DNA from: Fimbriimonas planktonicus
GTDB lineage: Bacteria; Armatimonadota; Fimbriimonadia; Fimbriimonadales; Fimbriimonadaceae
Direction of reading: 5' to 3'
DNA: 64,000 nucleotides
Assembly (NCBI GenBank): GCA_965234685.1
Contig: OZ248539.1
Coordinates: 62,001-126,000, forward strand
Shown here: one piece after another, positions 59,126 through 64,000 of the stretch
How positions within the stretch are numbered: position 1 is the stretch's first letter
Layout of the letters: each line of letters opens with the position of its first letter
Notes under the pieces: generated by a model
What the model was told of the DNA's origin: nothing
Database searches by the model: none
What the model saw: the letters and a program-made list of their open reading frames with translations, nothing else
Translations under genes and position numbers: made by a program

Positions 59126-59902
59126 TCAACGAGTTTCAGGCGGTTCCTCGCTCAGGGGGATTTCGGGCTTCGGTTCGTTTGAATCGGTCGAAAACTGTTG
59201 GCCGAGATAGTGTTTGCGTACCAGCGGATCGTTTGAGATCTCTTCCCGAGAGCCTTCTTTGATGATCTGCCCATCGATGAGGATGTAGTTGCGGTCGGTG
59301 ATACGCAGGGTGGCCGCGACGTTGTGGTCGGTTATCAGGATGCCAATACCGCGATTCCGGAGCCTGAAGATGATCTCTTGAATCTCTTCGATCGTGACCG
59401 GGTCAATGCCGGTGAACGGCTCATCGAGCAAGATGAACTTCGGGTTCGTGGCTAGGGCTCTGGCGATCTCGACGCGTCGCCGTTCGCCACCCGAGAGCAC
59501 GTTGCCCGTGCTTTGGAGAATTCGGGTGATATGCAATTCTTCGGCGAGCTCGGCAATGCGAGATTTGATTTCCGCGCGGGAGCGACCAACGAGCTGCAAC
59601 ACAAGCCGAAGGTTGTCCTCGACGGTGAGCTTTCGGAAAACGCTGGCTTCCTGCGGCAAGTATCCGACGCCTTCCCGAGCGCGCTTGTACATCGGCCACT
59701 TGGTGACATCGAGGTCATCGAACAGCACCTGTCCGCCGTTAGGGCGAACCAAGCCGACCGTCATGTAGAACGTGGTCGTTTTCCCGGCGCCGTTCGGACC
59801 AAGAAGCCCGACGATCTCACCTTGGGTGATGTTGAAGCTCACTCCGCGGACGACTTGGCGTCCTCGGTACGTCTTCTTCAGCCCTTCTCCGCGAATTGTC
59901 AA
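59126..59902 (-). CDS. lptB: LPS export ATPase LptB
   Basis: 258 residues, TTG start overlapping lptA. GLKKTYRGRQVVRGVSFNITQGEIVGLLGPNGAGKTTTFYM (Walker A), YLPQEASVFRKLTVEDNL, signature LSGGERRRVEIARAL and FILLDEPFTGIDP are typical. It powers extraction of LPS from the inner membrane through the LptFG permease. Confidence 0.96.
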   Translation of the reverse strand: MTIRGEGLKKTYRGRQVVRGVSFNITQGEIVGLLGPNGAGKTTTFYMTVGLVRPNGGQVLFDDLDVTKWPMYKRAREGVGYLPQEASVFRKLTVEDNLRLVLQLVGRSRAEIKSRIAELAEELHITRILQSTGNVLSGGERRRVEIARALATNPKFILLDEPFTGIDPVTIEEIQEIIFRLRNRGIGILITDHNVAATLRITDRNYILIDGQIIKEGSREEISNDPLVRKHYLGQQFSTDSNEPKPEIPLSEEPPETR

Positions 59903-60744
59903 CGTGCCCCCAGTCGCCCAGAACCTTTTGTTGCCGGACGACGAAAGGTGCTTTTGACCGGCTCGCCGATGGCTTCGAGGGCTTCAAGCTCGCCTTTCTC
60001 GTTGAGAGACAGGACTAGCTTCGTAACACCGGTGATTTCGGCGGTGTCCGGGTCGCTGCTTCCGTCGATCTTTACGTTACCGGAGAGCACTGCCTGAGCC
60101 GGGCTCACGGTGTAATCGACGGTGAGCTTGTCTCCGGTGGCCACGTAGTTGCCTGCTCTCGCGGCCTCGGATTTAGCCTGGACGATTGTCACCTTCACCG
60201 ATCCAGTGAGCTCCGCGCGCCGAACGGGGTTCTTCTTTTTTTCGGCGGCGGGGGAAATCGTCATAAAGCCTCGCTGACCTACCGCAGTCAGGTTGGTACT
60301 GCCTTGGGTCGATTTATCTCGGAGCGTCACGTCACCTTCAAACTCGGCCCGATCTTCGGTCTTTCCACTTCGGTAGGTGAGCTTGTTGCTGTTCGCTTGT
60401 GACGTTCGGTCTGGCCTTGTCAAATCCAATTGGACATTGCCGATGGCGACGGCTTCGGTGATCTCGAGCAGACCCGCGGCGTTTGGTTTGGCGGTTGCTA
60501 CCCGTTGGGCATCGGCCCTCAACGAAGTTGAAGCTTGCAGCCGGAGGCCATCAGATTTCGATTCAAGTACGGCTTGCTTTCCGGCGGCAGGATAGACCAC
60601 GTATTGCTCAACGCCCGTCTTGCTGCGCTTGACTCCGCCGCTTGCACCGGTGAGCGTAATGTCTCCCTTGTTAAGTCGAACGGTGAAATCTGCGTATGCC
60701 AGCGTGAAGAGCAGCAGGACGGCAGAAGAAATGGCACCTTTCAT
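59899..60744 (-). CDS. LptA/OstA-like periplasmic LPS carrier
   Basis: 281 residues. Signal peptide MKGAISSAVLLLFTLAYA. Beta-jellyroll pattern of OstA: the recurrent strands A-x-K-L-T-Y-x-S-x-x-D/x-A-x-F-x-G-x-V (NKLTYRSGKTEDRAEFEGDVTL and KLTVDYTVSPAQAVLSGNVKI). It would bridge the periplasm carrying LPS. Longer than E. coli LptA (185). Overlaps lptC and lptB. Confidence 0.85.
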   Translation of the reverse strand: MKGAISSAVLLLFTLAYADFTVRLNKGDITLTGASGGVKRSKTGVEQYVVYPAAGKQAVLESKSDGLRLQASTSLRADAQRVATAKPNAAGLLEITEAVAIGNVQLDLTRPDRTSQANSNKLTYRSGKTEDRAEFEGDVTLRDKSTQGSTNLTAVGQRGFMTISPAAEKKKNPVRRAELTGSVKVTIVQAKSEAARAGNYVATGDKLTVDYTVSPAQAVLSGNVKIDGSSDPDTAEITGVTKLVLSLNEKGELEALEAIGEPVKSTFRRPATKGSGRLGAR

Positions 60745-61295
60745 AACTTACGAAAAACCTCCGGTGAACCTACCTTTTCCAGCCCCGGAGTTGCCCAAAG
60801 CGGTCCATCCATCTGGAGTTCACCTTGAGGACTGGTCACGCGGATGTTTCCTGTTGCTTTGACGATTTTGTCGGACTCGCGGTACGTCACTCGGTCGCAA
60901 GTGAGGACCGCGTCGACCTTGGTCGAGGTCAATTTGACTTTCCCAACGAGTTCAACCGTTCGCTGTGCGGTGTCGACTTTTCCCTGGAGTGCCTCGTACC
61001 GGTTGGAGACGGCTTCGGCTTCCAAAATTTCGCCGCTCACGATTTCAAAACTTCCGGTTCCGGTTGACTCGCTATCCGGCCGAACCTGGGCCTGTTTCCA
61101 TCGGATGGTCCACAGCTTTTCGCGTGGCAGCTTGGACGAGAACGTATCGGCCGCACCTGACTCAAGGTTAACGATCGGCGGGATTTCTGCTTTTTCTGGC
61201 GGTTTCGATGTGGCCTTCGCCTCAGGCTTCTTTCCGCCGCAACCGCTTATGCACAGTAGGATCAGGGGGAGCAACGCAACGATTTTCAGATTCAC
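60741..61295 (-). CDS. LptC-like lipoprotein
   Basis: 184 residues. Lipobox CISGC (Cys 19) and a Lys/Pro-rich linker. The C-terminal part has LptC-type strands: VSNRYEALQGKVDTAQRTVELVGKVKLTS, DRVTYRESDKIVKATGNIRVTSPQGEL. LptC of E. coli is membrane-anchored; here anchoring seems to be by lipid. Position next to lptA-lptB-lptG supports the assignment. Translational overlap with rlmN (ATGA). Confidence 0.85.
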   Translation of the reverse strand: MNLKIVALLPLILLCISGCGGKKPEAKATSKPPEKAEIPPIVNLESGAADTFSSKLPREKLWTIRWKQAQVRPDSESTGTGSFEIVSGEILEAEAVSNRYEALQGKVDTAQRTVELVGKVKLTSTKVDAVLTCDRVTYRESDKIVKATGNIRVTSPQGELQMDGPLWATPGLEKVGSPEVFRKL

Positions 61296-62371
61296 GACGG
61301 AAGCACCGGAACAGGCCCGAGGGCGGCCCGCTTCGCAAAGCGGCCAGCATGTTGGCCGGCCAACTGGCCGCAGGCGGCTGCGATGTCGTGCCCGCGCTCG
61401 GTGCGCTCGGTCACGTTGATGCCACGGCCCTCAAGAATGCCTCTGAACTTTCGAACCGCTTCTCGCGTTGGTCGGGCGAACCCCTGATCGGTATCCACCC
61501 AGTTGAACGGGATCAAGTTGACGACATTCGGAAAGCCCTTCATCAATCTTGCCAACGCCTCAGCTTGGTCCGGCGTGTCGGTGACGTCTTTGATCAATAG
61601 GTACTCGAACGTGACTTTCCTCCCGGTGGCCTGCTGATAGTCCCGCATGGTCTGAACGACTTCGGCGACGGGCCAGCGGTGATTAACCGGCATGAGGCGG
61701 TCGCGAACTGCGTCCAATGGGCTGTGCAGAGACAGGGCCAGGTGGATCGGAAGCTTCATCTCGGCCAGCTTCTTGATTTGCGGCACGAGCCCGACGGTCG
61801 AAACCGTGAGGTGCCGCATCGAGAGTCCGACCTCGTCCTTGAACAGGTGGAGAGCCTTCACGACATTGTCGAGGTTAAGGAGCGGCTCGCCCATGCCCAT
61901 GAAGACGACGTGAGAGATTCGGCGTTCGGTCAGGCGTTGGAGCATGAGGTACTGGCCCACGATCTCTCCAGCGGTGAGATTGCGATCAAATCCGCCGAGC
62001 CCGGTCGCGCAGAAAGTGCAGCCCATAGGGCAGCCGACTTGGCTGGAAATGCAGCAGGAGACCCGGTCCGCGTACGGCAGAAGCACGCACTCGTAAACCT
62101 GGCCGTCACCGTTGTGGACAAGGAGCTTTTCGACGCCATCGGTGGACTTTCGATGGGTCGCGGTTGTCAGCGGTTGCGCGACAAATCGGGTGGCGAGTTC
62201 CTCTCGCAGGGCCTGGGGAAGATCGCCCATTTTCTCGAGTTGGTCCTCGGCTCGGCGATATAAATGCCAGCAAAGTTGCTTGGATCGAAGTCCTGCATCG
62301 GACCTATTTTCCAAAACTTCCTTGAGTTCTAGACGCGTCTTACCGACAAGAGAATCGGGGACGGTTGCCAT
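61292..62371 (-). CDS. rlmN: 23S rRNA/tRNA adenine-C2 methyltransferase RlmN
   Basis: 359 residues. Radical SAM: CPMGCTFCATG (C-x3-C-x2-C), SQVGC before it, FMGMGEPLLNLDNV, LSLHSPLDAVRDRLMPVN, YLLIKDVTDTPDQAEALA; catalytic C-terminal Cys in HDIAAACGQLAGQ. It methylates A2503 of 23S rRNA (and A37 of some tRNAs). First gene of the lpt operon; TATTCT ends 6 bases before the ATG. Confidence 0.97.
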   Translation of the reverse strand: MATVPDSLVGKTRLELKEVLENRSDAGLRSKQLCWHLYRRAEDQLEKMGDLPQALREELATRFVAQPLTTATHRKSTDGVEKLLVHNGDGQVYECVLLPYADRVSCCISSQVGCPMGCTFCATGLGGFDRNLTAGEIVGQYLMLQRLTERRISHVVFMGMGEPLLNLDNVVKALHLFKDEVGLSMRHLTVSTVGLVPQIKKLAEMKLPIHLALSLHSPLDAVRDRLMPVNHRWPVAEVVQTMRDYQQATGRKVTFEYLLIKDVTDTPDQAEALARLMKGFPNVVNLIPFNWVDTDQGFARPTREAVRKFRGILEGRGINVTERTERGHDIAAACGQLAGQHAGRFAKRAALGPVPVLPS

Positions 62372-62377
62372 GACGAG

Positions 62378-62383
62378 AGAATA
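62378..62383 (-). promoter_or_regulatory. -10-like TATTCT, leaderless start of the rlmN-lpt operon
   Basis: TATTCT on the minus strand ends 6 bases before the rlmN ATG. No convincing -35. If used, the whole envelope operon starts with a leaderless mRNA. Confidence 0.35.
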
Positions 62384-62494
62384 CCGCCCGGTAGTACATG
62401 CGGATTCGTGTTAAGTTTTCCGCTGTAAATCCTGAAGGCAGGTTCAAATTGACCGAACCTGTTAATTCCACCTGTTGTCGGCGCGTGCCGGAAC

Positions 62495-64000
62495 ATGCTA
62501 GACATTGTAACGATGCTTGCGTTAACTGCGGCTATGGTAGCGATGTCGGCAAACCCGGCAACGCTGCAAAACGCCTCCCCTCAAACTCCCATCGCCAACG
62601 CTTTCATTCGTAACAACGGTCAATGGGATCCGGAGGCTCGGTTCTTGGCCCGCTCCGGAGGACTTGACTTCTGGGTGACTCGAACCGGCTTTACGTTGGA
62701 CTTCCACCGGATCGCTTACGGAGAAAACACGGCCTCTAAGCAGGGCCACGTCGTGCAAGTTGAAGTTGTTGGTTCCACGGGTACAACCGCGGCCAATGGC
62801 GTCATCGAACTGCCTGGCGTAATCAACTACCTCAATGGCTCCCAAGAAAATTGGGTGAGCAACGTTCCTCGGTTCGCCGAGGCACAGTCGGTCGGCCTTT
62901 TGCCGAACGTCGATGCTCGCTTCTATTTCGACAAGGGAATGCCTCGATACGACATGGTTGTTCGCCCTGGCGCGAACCCAAACTCGATCAAGCTCGCCTA
63001 CACCGGCGCCAAGAATCTTCGGGCTGAGAACAACGTTCTTCGCTACGAAACCACTTTTGGCACGGTTGAAGAGCAGGGCCTCTTCGTTTACCAAAAGGTC
63101 AACGGAACCATCAAGCCAGTCTCGGCAAAGCACGTAGTTAACGCAGATGGAACCGTTTCGTTCCAACTGGGCGCCTACGACTCTTCGAAGGCACTGATCA
63201 TCGACCCAGTCATCTGGTCCACCTACCTTGGTGGCACCGCGAACGACCAGCCTAAGCGAAACATCGTTGACGGCACGGGCGCTCACTACGTTACGGGTAC
63301 GACTCTCGCAGCCGACTTCCCAACCACCGCTGGTGCCTACGATCTCGCGATCAACGGCGCTTCGGATGCGTTCGTGACCAAGCTTGCTGCTGATGGCAGC
63401 TCGCTGGTTTACAGCACCTACGTTGGTGGAACAGGATCGGAAGAAGGAAACGGCCTGGCTGTTTCGAACTCCGGTACGGTCACCTTCGTTGGTCGAACGA
63501 CCTCTGGCGCGACCTTCCCACAGATTCCTCCTGCGGCAACTCCGTTGTCGGCCGGTGGTGGTGTGGATGATGCCTTCATCGCGACGATCAACGCAGCTGG
63601 AACCGCGCTCACGTTCGCTTCCAAGCTCGGTGGAAGCCTCCACGATCAGGCCAACAACGTTGTTCTAAACAACACCACGGCTACGGTTGTCGGAGAAACG
63701 ACTTCGACCAACTACCCAGCTCGAACGACCAACCCAGACATTCGACCGTTCCAGTTCTCGAACGGCGGCGGACAGGATGCCTTCATCACCGAAGTCAACC
63801 TCGACACCCGGCGAGTCAGCTTCTCCACCTACGTGGGCGGCGCTGGCACGGAAACGGCAACCGACGTTCTCTTGCTTTCTGGCTTGCCAATCGCAATCGG
63901 AACGACCACCGGAACCTTCACGGCAGCTTCTTACGCTGCTAAGCCAGGATTCGACAAGACTGCCAACGGCGGCACCGACGCTTGGCTCCTCGGAGTCGGC
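62495..64000 (+). CDS. Large exported SBBP-repeat protein, 5' part
   Basis: 502 residues from ATG 62495 to the edge without a stop; longer outside. A leader (LALTAAMVAMSANPA) precedes an N-terminal domain (about 25-250, ANAFIRNNGQWDPEARFLARS... VDARFYFDKGMPRYDMVVRPGANP) of the kind that caps SBBP proteins. Then beta-propeller repeats of the SBBP type: D-A-F-V-T-K-L-x-x-D-G-S-S-L-V-Y-S-T-Y-V-G-G-x-G-x-E (about 288-318) repeated at about 355-385 and 430-455. These surface-associated proteins probably bind glycans or other proteins. The minus-strand frame 62522-63643 is its shadow. Confidence 0.88.
   Translation, partial: MLDIVTMLALTAAMVAMSANPATLQNASPQTPIANAFIRNNGQWDPEARFLARSGGLDFWVTRTGFTLDFHRIAYGENTASKQGHVVQVEVVGSTGTTAANGVIELPGVINYLNGSQENWVSNVPRFAEAQSVGLLPNVDARFYFDKGMPRYDMVVRPGANPNSIKLAYTGAKNLRAENNVLRYETTFGTVEEQGLFVYQKVNGTIKPVSAKHVVNADGTVSFQLGAYDSSKALIIDPVIWSTYLGGTANDQPKRNIVDGTGAHYVTGTTLAADFPTTAGAYDLAINGASDAFVTKLAADGSSLVYSTYVGGTGSEEGNGLAVSNSGTVTFVGRTTSGATFPQIPPAATPLSAGGGVDDAFIATINAAGTALTFASKLGGSLHDQANNVVLNNTTATVVGETTSTNYPARTTNPDIRPFQFSNGGGQDAFITEVNLDTRRVSFSTYVGGAGTETATDVLLLSGLPIAIGTTTGTFTAASYAAKPGFDKTANGGTDAWLLGVG

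Noticed and set aside
62439..62461. CAGGTTC-9-GAACCTG inverted repeat upstream of the SBBP gene
   Set aside because: Possibly an operator, but no promoter elements can be placed around it and only one copy was seen.
62522..63643. 373-aa minus-strand frame at the right edge
   Set aside because: Shadow of the plus-strand SBBP-repeat gene, which runs open to the edge with clear repeats.

Overview
The window comes from a diderm bacterium of moderately high GC (roughly 55-60% by eye). It carries a lipopolysaccharide-transport (Lpt) operon, LptC- and NHL-type lipoproteins, outer-membrane-like barrels, a bacterial RNase P RNA and a proteasomal-type (ARC) AAA ATPase. The combination of gene types, the DUF3084/YqgF neighbours of the lpt genes and the protein flavour suggest an Armatimonadota (Fimbriimonas-like) genome. 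That assignment is an inference from pattern, not a database result. No tRNA, rRNA, CRISPR array, transposase or prophage was recognised.

Layout. 1-5.8 kb: the 3' end of a cell-wall amidase, an orphan HicB-like antitoxin with an aberrant C-terminus, a coupled pair of unknown genes, then an AT-richer accessory segment with a divergent pair (a 570-aa protein with a Nudix-like C-terminus and a small winged-helix protein). 5.8-14.2 kb: an exported STN-like protein, a terminator, a zeta-toxin-like kinase with a 60-aa partner behind a GH20 hexosaminidase, a divergent sugar ABC transporter (permease and ATPase, no binding protein), and two exported unknowns. 14.2-19.6 kb: ThuA, rnpB, a membrane cyclase-like protein, lipB, rnhB, a small membrane protein and yraN in a tight run, then a tandem 108-bp palindromic repeat. 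19.6-27 kb: pyrG, a hydrolase lacking its nucleophile, asnS, a lone copy of the repeat, and two coupled ABC genes. 27-31 kb: a five-gene operon (GT4, Trm112-like, aroQ, pepP, degenerate ABC ATPase). 31-36.4 kb: an orphan SelB-wing-type protein, a membrane protein, asparaginase, an AI-2E exporter-like protein, and a TetR operon with clear operators. 36.5-43 kb: a GT4/GH130 pair, an NHL lipoprotein and a membrane nucleotide-sugar dehydratase. 43-49.5 kb: MscS, trpG, a pyrimidine phosphorylase, a PrcB-like protein, ARC ATPase and a flavin-type split barrel. 49.5-53 kb: a four-gene glycan-initiation operon. 53-64 kb: a beta-propeller, bipA, the large minus-strand operon rlmN-lptC-lptA-lptB-lptG-DUF3084-yqgF, and a very large SBBP-repeat protein running off the end.

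How it works together. Envelope building dominates: the Lpt bridge, a polyprenyl-phosphate glycan initiator with 4,6-dehydratases, glycosyltransferases, lipoproteins and mechanosensing. Most operons use 4-base overlaps (ATGA, GTGA, TTGA).

The most notable regulatory signal is that many first genes of operons have no Shine-Dalgarno sequence but a TANNNT hexamer ending 6-7 bases before the start codon. This points to frequent leaderless transcripts. The tetR promoter, with two 18-bp palindromes placed on its spacer and on its predicted +1, is the cleanest single regulatory element.
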